The notes beneath the pieces were generated by a model. The model was not told the DNA's origin, made no database searches, and was given only the letters and a program-made list of their open reading frames with translations. Shown one piece after another: positions 1 to 7,888 of a DNA stretch of 64,000 nucleotides. Source of the DNA: Catenulispora rubra (lineage in GTDB: Bacteria; Actinomycetota; Actinomycetes; Streptomycetales; Catenulisporaceae). Position numbers and translations under genes: made by a program. The stretch spans positions 57,132 through 121,131 of the forward strand of contig NZ_JAACYW010000004.1 of NCBI RefSeq assembly GCF_015356825.1, written 5' to 3'. The first letter of the stretch is position 1. Each line of letters opens with the position of its first letter.

Positions 1-307
1 CGGCACGCTCCGCTTCGCAGGACGCCGCGACACTGCCGAAGCCAGATGCCGCCCCGGACGCCCCTTCAGAGCCCAAAGCCTCGACTCACGATGTCGGCGT
101 AGTCGCGCCCGAGGGGCGTTTCGATAGCTTCACCGATCGCCTCCATGTATCCATTGAATGGAAACAACTCAGTCGTGGTGGACATCGCTCAGTATCGTCC
201 GTAGCACCGATCCTGATGTAAGTAATAGCGCTGAATTCACACACGGGATCGACTGGCTGTGCCGATAGCGGTATAGCGGTGAATGCCTCGAGGAGGGTAC
301 ACAAACA
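1..307. other. Left-edge region with a possible 39-residue ORF
   Basis: No full gene is visible. A short minus-strand reading frame at 185..66 begins MSTTTELFPF and ends in TGA after 39 codons. Its second half has GC-rich third positions like real genes here, but the ribosome binding site is weak and I recognise no family. It could be a small peptide gene or the remains of a longer one. Bases 186-290 are the leader of the rightward hydrolase gene; AGGAGGG at 291-297 is that gene's ribosome binding site. Confidence 0.3.
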
Positions 308-1531
308 GTGTTCATGAGGATGAGGAAGAAGGCTGCCGCCACAACGTTCGCAGGCGCTGTCGCGGCGGCGGCGATCCTGGTTGGCGCACCCGCCGGCCAC
401 GCCGCCCCAGCGTCGATGCAGTCCGTGACGCAAGGCCCGGCGGGTGCATCGTTCTGGGTAGATGTGCCCTATACGGTGCCCGCCACTGCCAAGGCGGGAG
501 ACATCCTGTGGGTACAGCAGCGTTCTGACGCGCCGACGGGGGCCAGCGGCTGGAACGTCATTTATGTATCGCAGATTCAGCCGGGTGTGATGTCGTATGT
601 CTCCGGCGAAGTGTTCGTGCCGAACGCCCAGAATTCGCAGGCGCGCAACGTGGTGCTGTGGAACCACCCCACCGCTGGGATGACTGACGACTGCGCGCCG
701 TCTCGCGAGACCCTCGGCGACGAAAACGGCAACAACGCGGTGCCCGCGGTCCAGGATCTGATCAACGCGGGCGATCTGGTCGTTGCCAGCGACTACCCGG
801 GGCTGGGCCTTTACGGGCCCGCGTACTACATGACGGGTGACCCGAACGCGCGGGCGTCGCTCGATCTGATCCGCGCGGTGCGGAGTGTGCCTGCCCTGAG
901 CGCGTCGGCCAACTTCGTTCAGTACGGCTGGTCCCAGGGCGGCCAGACGTCCGAGCACCTGGACGCCCTGGCCAAGAGCTACGCTCCCGAGCTGCACCCT
1001 GTTGCCACGGCGCTGATCGCTCCGGCCACCCGGATCAAGGCGCTCACCCAGATCTCCATGCCGCTGCCCGGCCCGGACGGCTACATGCTCATGACGCTGC
1101 GCGGCATCCAGGCCGCCTACCCGCAGCTGAAGTTCAGCGACTTCCTGACACCGGCGGCCATGGAGGAGATGCCGCTGATCGCCGACGGCTGCTACGACCC
1201 CTGGGGCGCCACCGCGATGGCGAACTGGCACCAGCCGGGCGCGATGGCTCCCGGAAGCCCGTGGTCGAACGCGATGACCGCGATCGACAACTTCCAGCCC
1301 GGCGGGACGATGCCGTACACGATCTTCCAGGGTTCTGACGACACCACGGTCCCGCCGTCGCTGACGCAGGCCGAGCGGACAGTTCTATGCAAGGCCGGAT
1401 CGCCGGTCCAGTACAACGAAATGGCCGGGAAGGACCACACCACGATCGTCCCGGTCGCCGCCGCCGCGCTGCCGCAGTGGATCGCCGACCGGTTCGCTGG
1501 CAAGCCGGCGCCGAGCAACTGCCCGGCATAA
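308..1531 (+). CDS. Secreted alpha/beta hydrolase (secretory lipase-like)
   Basis: A 407-residue exported serine hydrolase, probably a lipase/esterase of the actinobacterial secretory-lipase group. The GTG start at 308 lies 10 bases after AGGAGGG; an ATG at 314 is possible but badly spaced. Residues 1-33 form a signal peptide: an MRMRKK basic head, an alanine-rich core and a GHAAP cleavage region. The nucleophile elbow GWSQG places the catalytic Ser near residue 209. The later motifs QGSDDTTVP and GKDHTTIVP supply the likely Asp and His. The substrate is unknown. It is a single-gene unit closed by a strong hairpin. The fold and the triad are clear; calling it a lipase rather than another acyl hydrolase is inference. 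Confidence 0.85.
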   Translation: MFMRMRKKAAATTFAGAVAAAAILVGAPAGHAAPASMQSVTQGPAGASFWVDVPYTVPATAKAGDILWVQQRSDAPTGASGWNVIYVSQIQPGVMSYVSGEVFVPNAQNSQARNVVLWNHPTAGMTDDCAPSRETLGDENGNNAVPAVQDLINAGDLVVASDYPGLGLYGPAYYMTGDPNARASLDLIRAVRSVPALSASANFVQYGWSQGGQTSEHLDALAKSYAPELHPVATALIAPATRIKALTQISMPLPGPDGYMLMTLRGIQAAYPQLKFSDFLTPAAMEEMPLIADGCYDPWGATAMANWHQPGAMAPGSPWSNAMTAIDNFQPGGTMPYTIFQGSDDTTVPPSLTQAERTVLCKAGSPVQYNEMAGKDHTTIVPVAAAALPQWIADRFAGKPAPSNCPA

Positions 1532-1548
1532 CGCCCGACTGACACCAG

Positions 1549-1594
1549 TGTCGCCTGTCTGACGCCGACCTTCTTCGGCGTCAGACAGGCGACA
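1549..1594 (+). terminator. 20-bp perfect hairpin after the secreted hydrolase
   Basis: Bases 1549-1568 pair without mismatch with 1575-1594 around a 6-base loop (CCTTCT). It starts 18 bases after the hydrolase stop and lies between convergent genes (hydrolase rightward, IclR leftward), so it probably ends transcription from both sides. There is no U-tract, as is common in high-GC actinomycetes. Confidence 0.75.
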
Positions 1595-1636
1595 GCCCTG
1601 TTCATCGGTGCCAGAAATAGCCCCCTGCGATATCGT

Positions 1637-2422
1637 TCAGACGATGCGACCGACTCGCGGTGAATCGCCGCCGAGAATTCGCGAGATTCCGCGACCCGCC
1701 GCCCGCACGGCAGGAATCAAGCTGCGAGCGGCCGGTTCATGGGGAACCAGAATCGACAATGCGGCGACGACACGGCCGCCGGCAGCGCACACGGGAACCG
1801 CAATACCGGTGGCGCATTCGTCGACGTATCCGGGGCAGTAGGCGACTTCCGTTTGCCGGATCTCGCTCAGGGTGCTGCGCAACACGGCCGGATCGGTGAC
1901 GGTGAGGCGCGTCAGCGCGACCAGCGGGCGGGCCAGCACCATTTCCTGACAAGCCACAGAGCTGTGGGCGAGCAGCACCAAGCCGCCGGAGGTGGCGTGC
2001 AGCGGCAGCCGCGCCCCGACCCGCGCGCGATTGTGGACGGCGCGCGGTGCGGACAGCCGCCCTATATAGAGCACCTCGCTGTCCTGGAGAACGCCCAACT
2101 GCACGTGGTGTCCCACTGCGGCGTGCAGGTCCACCATGAAGGGCATGGCCGCTTCCTGCAGGCCGAGGGTCGGCGCGGCACGAGAGGTCAGCTCCCACAT
2201 GCGTACTCCCACGCAGATCCGGCGCTTCGAGTCGCGACGCAGCCAGCCGTATTCGATGAGCTCGTTGACCAGGCGGGAGGCAGTGGCGAGTGGCAGGTCG
2301 CTGCGACGGGCCAGTTCGGAGAGGGTGATGGCGCGAAGGTCGGGGCCGAACACCTCATAGATGCGGACTACGCGGGACAGCAAGGACTCGCCGCTGGTGG
2401 ATCTGGCCATCACGACTACCAT
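1637..2422 (-). CDS. IclR-family transcriptional regulator
   Basis: A 261-residue regulator with the two-domain IclR layout. An N-terminal winged helix-turn-helix (residues about 10-75, core LSELARRSDLPLATASRLVN) is followed by a GAF-like ligand domain (about 80-250) with ARVGARLPLHATSGG and GYVDECATGIAVPV. The start may be M1 or M5 (MARSTS, 2410). It is the last gene of a leftward set, 163 bases beyond the MaoC gene, so it may be read with that operon or from its own promoter in the gap. IclR proteins usually control aromatic or fatty-acid catabolism in answer to a small acid, which suits its neighbours; the target here is inference. Confidence 0.87.
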   Translation of the reverse strand: MVVVMARSTSGESLLSRVVRIYEVFGPDLRAITLSELARRSDLPLATASRLVNELIEYGWLRRDSKRRICVGVRMWELTSRAAPTLGLQEAAMPFMVDLHAAVGHHVQLGVLQDSEVLYIGRLSAPRAVHNRARVGARLPLHATSGGLVLLAHSSVACQEMVLARPLVALTRLTVTDPAVLRSTLSEIRQTEVAYCPGYVDECATGIAVPVCAAGGRVVAALSILVPHEPAARSLIPAVRAAGRGISRILGGDSPRVGRIV

Positions 2423-2585
2423 TTCCGATTACCGGCTTCGCCGATATCAACGCGTATATGTACCACCTGGAGTTTCGCAGGAACGATGCGCAGTGGCCTC
2501 AGAGCCGGGTTCGGAAGCTGAGGCCGCCACCGAGGCCCTGCGGGCATGCGGTGGGCGGCGGTGCTATCAGCGTCTGAGGGTCGAT

Positions 2586-3041
2586 TCACCCGTTGTGCCG
2601 GTAGAGCGCGCGAGCGACGCAAGCCGGCTTGTCCGAGCCTTCGCACTCGACGGTGAAGGCGAGCGCCATCTGCACGCCGCTGGCGACGTCCTCCACGCTT
2701 TCGACGCGTCCCAGAAGGCGGATCTTGCTGCCGACCTTGACCGGGCTCGGGAAGCGGACCTTGTCGAGTCCGTAGTTGACGCTCATCGTCACGCCCCGTA
2801 CGTGGAGCAACTCGTTGAAGAGCGGGATCAGCAGGGAGAGGGTGAGGTATCCGTGGGCGATGGTGCCGCCGAAGGGTCCTTCGGCCGCGCGCACCGGATC
2901 CACGTGGATCCACTGACGGTCTTCGGCCGCCTCGGCGAACAGATCCACGCGGTCCTGGGTGACGGGGAACCAGTCGCTCGCACCGAGGTCGGTTCCTGCC
3001 AGGGCCCTGATCTCGTCGAGGCCGGTCGCGGTCACTGCCAT
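2586..3041 (-). CDS. MaoC-like hot-dog dehydratase
   Basis: A 151-residue single hot-dog-fold protein of the MaoC/(R)-hydratase group, a normal length for the family. The hydratase motif is seen as QWIHVDP followed by GPFGGTIAHGYLTLSL, giving the Asp/His pair that adds water to an enoyl-CoA. It lies 39 bases behind the acyl-CoA synthetase gene and is co-directional with it, so it likely hydrates the CoA thioester that enzyme makes or its dehydrogenated form. Stereochemistry and chain length cannot be read from the sequence. Confidence 0.85.
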   Translation of the reverse strand: MAVTATGLDEIRALAGTDLGASDWFPVTQDRVDLFAEAAEDRQWIHVDPVRAAEGPFGGTIAHGYLTLSLLIPLFNELLHVRGVTMSVNYGLDKVRFPSPVKVGSKIRLLGRVESVEDVASGVQMALAFTVECEGSDKPACVARALYRHNG

Positions 3042-3080
3042 GAGTATGTGTTTCCTCTCGTGTCTTTCTGCCAGAACGAA

Positions 3081-4616
3081 TCAGGAGCCGCCGTATCGCT
3101 TCCGGAGTTCGGCCTTGAGCGTCTTGCCCGCGCCGCTGCGCGGCAGGAAATCGGTGAAGACGACGCCTTTCGGCACCTTGTATTTCGCCAGGCGGGCTGC
3201 GGCGAACTCCAGCAGTTCGCGGGCCAGATCCGTCCTGGCCGCGTCGTCCTGTGTCTGGTGCGCGGAACGCACCACTACGACTGCACGGCCCACCTCTCCC
3301 CAGCGCGCGTCCGGAACGCCGATCACGGCGCACTCCGACACCGCCGGGTGTGCGAGCAGGGCCTCCTCCACCTCCGCCGGGGAGATGTTCTCGCCGCCGG
3401 AGATGATCAGGTCCTTCAACCGGTCGACGATCCGTATGTAGCCGTCGGCGTCGGCGGTGGCCAGGTCTCCGGTCCGCAACCATCCGTCGACCAGTGTTTG
3501 GTCCGTCTCCTGGGGACACCGCCAGTAGCCGGGCATGACGTTCGGCCCCTCGACACGCAGCTCCCCCACCTCTCCGACTCCGGCCGGCGCTTCGCCGGCG
3601 CCATCAAGTCCGGTTCGGACAAGACGCACATCGGTGAAGAACATCGGCACCCCTGCGCTGCCGGCCTTACTCACCGCGTGCTCGGCGTCCAACAGCAGCG
3701 TGCCCGGGGACGCCTCGGTCAGGCCGTAGCCCTGGACGAAGCTGAGGCCGAGCGCGAGATAGCGCTCGATGAGCGGGCGCGGCACGGGCGCTCCCCCGCA
3801 CATCAGGGTACGGATGCTGCTGAGATCGGCCTCGGCGAAAGCCGGCGTGTCCGCGAGCCGCTGGAACATCGCGGGCACCCCGAACAGCAGCGTGACCTGG
3901 TGCCGCGCGACCAGCTCGATCGTGCGCACCTCGTCGAAGGCTTCCTCCAACACCACGGTGCCGCCCTTGACCAGGGTCGGAAGGCAGGTCATGCCGAGCG
4001 CGGCGGTATGGAACAGCGGCGCGCTGACGAGCGTTACTTCGTCGTGCGCGAGATCGGTGTCGACGATCACGTTGATCGCGTTCCACGTGAGGTTGCCGTG
4101 GGTGAGCACCACGCCCTTGGGGCGGCCGGTCGTGCCGGATGTGTAGAGAATCATGCAGGGGTCGTCCAGCGTCACCGGCAGGTCAGGCAGTTGCGGCGCG
4201 GAATCGTCGGCCGCGGTGGTGAGCGCCGAGAGCAGCGTGATCGCGACACCGGACTCGGCGATCGCGGCCTGCGCCGAATCGCCGTAGCCGTCTGTGTGCA
4301 CCACCAACGTGCTTTCGCTGTCGGTCAGGCAGTAGCCGAGCTCCGCTGCGGTCAGCCGGGTGTTGAGCGGTACGAACACCGCGCCGAGCATCCCTGCCGC
4401 GAACAGCGTCTCCAGATACGCGGGGTGGTTCGGGCCGAGGTACGCCACGCGGTCGCCGGCCCGCAGACCCGCTTCGCGCAGCCGATGGGCTGCTGCCAGT
4501 GTGCGGTCGTGCAGTTCACGGTAGCTGTACTGCCGGTCCTGATGGATGACGGCTGTCGCCTGCGGGCACTTGCGCGCACGTCGTGCGGTCCACGAACCGA
4601 GGCCTTCGTTGCGCAT
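3081..4616 (-). CDS. AMP-forming acyl-CoA synthetase
   Basis: A 511-residue member of the ANL (adenylate-forming) superfamily, which activates a carboxylic acid as acyl-AMP and then acyl-CoA. The P-loop motif YTSGTTGRPKG, the A5-type motif QGYGLTEASP, the hinge-region RTGDLATADADGYIRI with DRLKDLIISGGENI, and the C-terminal catalytic lysine region RSGAGKTLKAELRKR are all present, so it looks complete and active. AAGGAG lies 9 bases before the ATG. It follows the amidohydrolase gene by 16 bases and precedes the MaoC gene, in one operon. It resembles fatty-acyl or aromatic-acid ligases; the substrate is unknown. Confidence 0.9.
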   Translation of the reverse strand: MRNEGLGSWTARRARKCPQATAVIHQDRQYSYRELHDRTLAAAHRLREAGLRAGDRVAYLGPNHPAYLETLFAAGMLGAVFVPLNTRLTAAELGYCLTDSESTLVVHTDGYGDSAQAAIAESGVAITLLSALTTAADDSAPQLPDLPVTLDDPCMILYTSGTTGRPKGVVLTHGNLTWNAINVIVDTDLAHDEVTLVSAPLFHTAALGMTCLPTLVKGGTVVLEEAFDEVRTIELVARHQVTLLFGVPAMFQRLADTPAFAEADLSSIRTLMCGGAPVPRPLIERYLALGLSFVQGYGLTEASPGTLLLDAEHAVSKAGSAGVPMFFTDVRLVRTGLDGAGEAPAGVGEVGELRVEGPNVMPGYWRCPQETDQTLVDGWLRTGDLATADADGYIRIVDRLKDLIISGGENISPAEVEEALLAHPAVSECAVIGVPDARWGEVGRAVVVVRSAHQTQDDAARTDLARELLEFAAARLAKYKVPKGVVFTDFLPRSGAGKTLKAELRKRYGGS

Positions 4617-4632
4617 CGTCGATGGCTCCTTG

Positions 4633-5517
4633 TCAGAACCCCAGCAGCCGGGCGGCGTTGTCCTTGAGGATCTTCGGACGTACCTCGTCCTTGATCGGCA
4701 GCTTGTCGAAGTCGGCGAGCCACCGTTCCGGGGTGAGCAGCGGGTAGTCGGTACCGAACAGGACCTTGTCCTTCAGCAGGGTGTTGGCGTACTGCACCAA
4801 CTGCGGCGGGAAGTATTTGGGCGACCAGCCGGAAAGGTCGATGTAGACCTGCGGCTTGTGCGTCGCGACCGCCAGTGCCTCGTCCTGCCAGGGGAACGAG
4901 GGATGGGCCAGGATGATCGGCATCGCGGGGAAGTCCGCGGCGACGTCGTCGACGTGCATCGGGTTGGAGTACTTCAGCCGGATCCCGCCGCCGCCCGGCG
5001 CCCCGGCGCCTATACCGGTCTGCCCGGTGTGGAACACGGCGATCGCGCCGGCGTCCTCGATCGCCTCGTAGAGCGGATAGGCCGTACGGTCGTTCGGGAA
5101 GAAGGCCTGCAGATTCGGATGGAACTTGAAGCCGCGCACCCCGTACTCTTCGACGAGCCGACGCACCTGACGGACTCCAGATCGGCCCTTCGCCGGATCG
5201 ATCGAGGCGAACGGGATGATCACGTCCGGATAGCGGTGCGCAGCCTCGGCGATCTCCTCGTTCGGTACGGCCGGGACTCCGGTGGCCGCCTCCGCGTCCA
5301 CGGTGAAAACGATCGCGGCCATGCGCAGGTCGCGGTAGTAGGCGCCGATCTCGTCGAGCGTCGGCTTACGTCTGCCGTCAGCGACCTTGAAGTACTCCGA
5401 GGAGGCCGATTCGAGCTCGGCTGACAGGGAACCTGCTCCGGACGCCGATACTTCGGCATGGGTGTGCACATCTATCGCGACAAGCCGGTCCACGTCGAGC
5501 CTTGGTTCACTCGTCAT
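4633..5517 (-). CDS. Amidohydrolase family 2 (ACMSD-like TIM barrel)
   Basis: A 294-residue metal-dependent TIM-barrel protein of the amidohydrolase-2 group, which holds decarboxylases such as gamma-resorcylate decarboxylase and ACMSD as well as hydrolases. Seen: the N-terminal metal motif IDVHTH, the mid-barrel motifs GFKFHPN and FHTGQTG, ILAHPSFPW, and the C-terminal VLFGTDYP with the conserved Asp. The start is taken at MTSEPRL because its ATG overlaps the upstream SDR stop (ATGA), showing translational coupling. Upstream in-frame codons encode only antisense-type sequence. Its role with an SDR, a CoA ligase and a hydratase suggests a ring or side-chain acid pathway; the reaction is open. 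Confidence 0.85.
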   Translation of the reverse strand: MTSEPRLDVDRLVAIDVHTHAEVSASGAGSLSAELESASSEYFKVADGRRKPTLDEIGAYYRDLRMAAIVFTVDAEAATGVPAVPNEEIAEAAHRYPDVIIPFASIDPAKGRSGVRQVRRLVEEYGVRGFKFHPNLQAFFPNDRTAYPLYEAIEDAGAIAVFHTGQTGIGAGAPGGGGIRLKYSNPMHVDDVAADFPAMPIILAHPSFPWQDEALAVATHKPQVYIDLSGWSPKYFPPQLVQYANTLLKDKVLFGTDYPLLTPERWLADFDKLPIKDEVRPKILKDNAARLLGF

Positions 5518-6464
5518 CGTGCCGCAGCCTCCGACCGGACGGGCTCGTCGAGCGGACGCGGCGCGGGGATACCGACCGATTCCGGCACCCGGCCGAGCGT
5601 CGACGGCCAGGCGGTAGCGATCGCGTCCGAGGTCCAGCCGCCGTCGGTGTAGGCGGTGGCGGTTTCGCGCGGGTGCGACCACAGCGCGAGTCGGTCGCCT
5701 CCGATCCCGATCGCCTGCCCGTTCACGTCACGGGCGGCGTCCGACGCGAGGTAGACCACCAGACCCGCGACGTCCTCGACGGTCCCGAACCCCTCGCCCT
5801 TGCGCAGCGCCTCGGGCAGCGGCACGCCGTCGCGCTCGTACGCCTCGACGTGTGGCGCGAAGAAGGGGATCGTCTTCGTCATCGCGGTCGCGGCGACCGG
5901 AACGAGGGCGTTGACGGTGATTTCAGCGCGAGCCAGTTCAAGGGCCCAGGTCCGCATCATCCCGACGATGGCGGCCTTGGCCGCGGCGTAGTTGGTCTGG
6001 CCGAAGGTGCCGCGCTGCCCGGTGGGTGAGCCGGCGACGATGACGCGTCCACCCCGACCCTGGGCGCGCATTGCGATCGCGGCAGCGCGCACGCAGGTGA
6101 AGGTGCCACGCACGTGGACGTCCAGCACCGTGTCGAAGTCCTCGTCCGACATCTTCCACAAGACGCTGTCACGCAGCACACCCGCATTGGTGACCAGCAC
6201 GTCGAGGCCGTCGAACTCGTCGAACGCCGTCGCGACGAGACGTTGGGCGGTGTCGGTGGGCCCGACGGGGCCGACGACGGCCACCGCCCGGCCGCCGACA
6301 TCCCGCACTGATCGCACGGCCTCAGCGGCTGCGGCCTCGTCCACGTCATTGACGACCACGGCGGCGCCCGCCGCGGCCAGCGCCGTGGCGTAGGCCAGGC
6401 CGAGACCCCGGCCGGCACCGGTGACCACCGCCGTCTTCCCCGTCAGATCGATGGCTTCGGCCAT
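5514..6464 (-). CDS. Short-chain dehydrogenase/reductase
   Basis: A 316-residue NAD(P)-dependent oxidoreductase of the classical SDR type. The Rossmann motif TGAGRGLG is near the N-terminus, NAG follows in the middle, and the catalytic Ser (VAGSPTG) and YAAAK are in order. The roughly 50-residue extra tail beyond a usual SDR (about 250) resembles the multifunctional beta-oxidation enzyme type (HSD17B4/FOX2-like dehydrogenases). That suggests a 3-hydroxyacyl-CoA dehydrogenase partner for the MaoC hydratase. The start is at MAEAIDLTG, with GGGAGGTG just upstream. It is the first gene of the leftward operon, with a good promoter at 6511-6539, and is divergent from the PaaX-type regulator. Confidence 0.88.
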   Translation of the reverse strand: MAEAIDLTGKTAVVTGAGRGLGLAYATALAAAGAAVVVNDVDEAAAAEAVRSVRDVGGRAVAVVGPVGPTDTAQRLVATAFDEFDGLDVLVTNAGVLRDSVLWKMSDEDFDTVLDVHVRGTFTCVRAAAIAMRAQGRGGRVIVAGSPTGQRGTFGQTNYAAAKAAIVGMMRTWALELARAEITVNALVPVAATAMTKTIPFFAPHVEAYERDGVPLPEALRKGEGFGTVEDVAGLVVYLASDAARDVNGQAIGIGGDRLALWSHPRETATAYTDGGWTSDAIATAWPSTLGRVPESVGIPAPRPLDEPVRSEAAAR

Positions 6465-6510
6465 CAGGCACCTCCCTGTCGGCTGCGGGCGGGTTCGCCC
6501 GACGGTCAAG

Positions 6511-6539
6511 ACATTAGGCAGTCTGTCAACGGCAGTCAA
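6511..6539 (-). promoter_or_regulatory. Promoter of the SDR operon
   Basis: On the minus strand TTGACT (plus 6534-6539) and TAATGT (plus 6511-6516) are separated by exactly 17 bases, a good sigma-70/HrdB-type match. It lies about 45 bases upstream of the SDR start. Confidence 0.6.
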
Positions 6540-6551
6540 TGAATCGCCTAA
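6514..6551. promoter_or_regulatory. Operator-like dyad in the SDR/PaaX divergent promoter
   Basis: TTAGGC (6514-6519) and GCCTAA (6546-6551) form an inverted repeat spanning the SDR promoter. Inside it the AT-rich 9-mer TCAATGAAT lies at 6536-6544. The same 9-mer recurs at 7683-7691, and in inverse at 7870-7878 before the permease. It is a candidate site for the neighbouring PaaX-type regulator; binding is inference. Confidence 0.4.
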
Positions 6552-6585
6552 CATTGCCGCGGACGTCGGGCGATGGTCGGGTATC

Positions 6586-7449
6586 GTGACAGCCGTGCAG
6601 GCCGATCAGCGGGAACCCGGCGAGGACGAGGACGAGGACGGCGGCGTCCGGCCGCAGACGTTGATGCTGAACCTGCTCGGCCGCTACTTGCTCGGGCGCG
6701 GGGTCGCCGTGTCCGCGGCGAGCGTCATCGAGGTCTTCGCCCGGGTCGGCGTCGGCGAGCACGCCGCCCGCTCCACGCTGGCCCGCATGGTCAACCGGGG
6801 CATGCTGACCCGGCACAGGCACGGCCGCGCGATGTACTTCGGACTGACCGAACAGGCGGAGCGGATCCTGAAAGACGGCGAGGACCGCATCCAGAACTCC
6901 GGGGCGTTCAGGCAGGACTGGGACGGGATCTGGACGCTGCTGGGCTTCTCGCTGCCGGAGTCCTGGCAGCGGCAGCGCCACGAACTGCGCTCCCAGTTGA
7001 TCTGGGCCGGCTTCGGCCCGTTGTTCAGCGGCCTGTGGATCGCACCGGGGCGCGTGGATGTCGGCGACCTGGTCGGCAGCCTGGGCTTGGAGTCCCACGT
7101 CAAGGCCTTCTACGCGGCGGCGGTTCCGGGGATGGAGGTGGGTGAGATGGTGCGGGAGACGTGGGACCTGAACACCATCGCAGCCCGCTACCACGGCTTC
7201 CTGACCCGCTGGCAGAGCCCTGACGCGCCATCGCGCCGTGGCGACCCGCTCGCCGCCGAATTGTTGCTCGGCTGCGACTGGCTGCAGGTGATCCGAGCCG
7301 ATCCGCAGTTGCCCGCCGTGCACCTGCCGGGCGACTGGCCCGCCGCCGAGGCCGAGGCGTTGTTCGTGCGATTGGACGGCGAGTTGGGACAGGCCGCCGA
7401 CGAGATCGCACGGCAGGTCCTTGACGTACGCCCGGTCACGACGCCATAG
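6586..7449 (+). CDS. PaaX-family transcriptional regulator
   Basis: A 287-residue regulator. An N-terminal winged helix (LGRYLLGRGVAVSAASVIEV... with STLARMVNRGMLTR as the recognition part) leads to the PaaX Cas2-like middle domain (WTLLGFSLPESWQRQRHELR, FGPLFSGLWIAPG) and the PaaX C-terminal domain. The start is uncertain: GTG at 6586 or 6595 without a clear ribosome binding site. Longer in-frame forms overlap the divergent SDR gene and promoter, so I reject them. PaaX proteins repress aromatic-acyl-CoA catabolism and answer to CoA thioesters. A similar role over the divergent SDR operon and the downstream permease is likely but inferred. Confidence 0.82.
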   Translation: MTAVQADQREPGEDEDEDGGVRPQTLMLNLLGRYLLGRGVAVSAASVIEVFARVGVGEHAARSTLARMVNRGMLTRHRHGRAMYFGLTEQAERILKDGEDRIQNSGAFRQDWDGIWTLLGFSLPESWQRQRHELRSQLIWAGFGPLFSGLWIAPGRVDVGDLVGSLGLESHVKAFYAAAVPGMEVGEMVRETWDLNTIAARYHGFLTRWQSPDAPSRRGDPLAAELLLGCDWLQVIRADPQLPAVHLPGDWPAAEAEALFVRLDGELGQAADEIARQVLDVRPVTTP

Positions 7450-7470
7450 ACCCGCGACGACGACAGCTCT

Positions 7471-7654
7471 GACAGCAACTACGGCCTGGCCCTGGTCACC
7501 GCCGGCCCCGCTACCGAGACCGCCGCGCTAACCAGGCATGTATGGAGATGGCCCATCGAGGTCAGTCTCGCAGCCGTACCAGGAACGCGGGGCGCCGCAC
7601 CGTCCCGTTCGGGTTGTACTGGCTGGGCGACCACGGTCATCCGGTAGACGCCGA
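7471..7654 (+). pseudogene. IS701-type transposase remnant, frameshifted
   Basis: Two short reading frames together match the conserved end of IS701/IS4-like transposases. The first (7471-7566) gives YGLALVTAGPATETAAL and RWPIEV. The second (from about 7557) gives GQSRSRTRN and RRTVPFGLYWLGDHGHP, matching the family pattern GQARNR...RTVPFGL...GHHP. The DAKQ-type stretch that normally joins them is missing, so a small deletion with frame change has broken it. No inverted ends are seen. Confidence 0.55.
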
Positions 7655-7888
7655 GAGCTCATCTGCCCTACGGAAATGTCTCTCAATGAATGAGAGGACG
7701 GGGTGCAGTTCGGACGGCAGCGGTGAGAGCCTCCCGGCACGCTGCGAGCAGCGGCCGGCGAATCCTCACCGTGGCGGTTGCCCACTCTTCGCCGAGTTCG
7801 CACGACTTTCGAGTTCCCACCCATGCCGTCCGGATCCATCCGGCCATCCGGTCGGGCCGCACTGTGTCAATTCATTGAGGAGAACTTG
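7655..7888. promoter_or_regulatory. Permease leader with repeated TCAATGAAT motifs
   Basis: No gene is seen. CTCTCA...TGAGAG at 7680-7696 encloses TCAATGAAT (7683-7691). TCAATTCATTGA (7867-7878) is a near-perfect dyad carrying the same 9-mer in inverse, next to the permease ribosome binding site (GAGGAGA, 7877-7883). A repressor bound there would block translation start or transcription. The rest is unassigned. Confidence 0.4.

Noticed and set aside
2361..4667. 768-codon open frame on the plus strand
   Set aside because: It is antisense to the MaoC and acyl-CoA synthetase genes. Its Arg/His/Gly-rich product has no domain pattern, an effect of GC-rich codons on the opposite strand.
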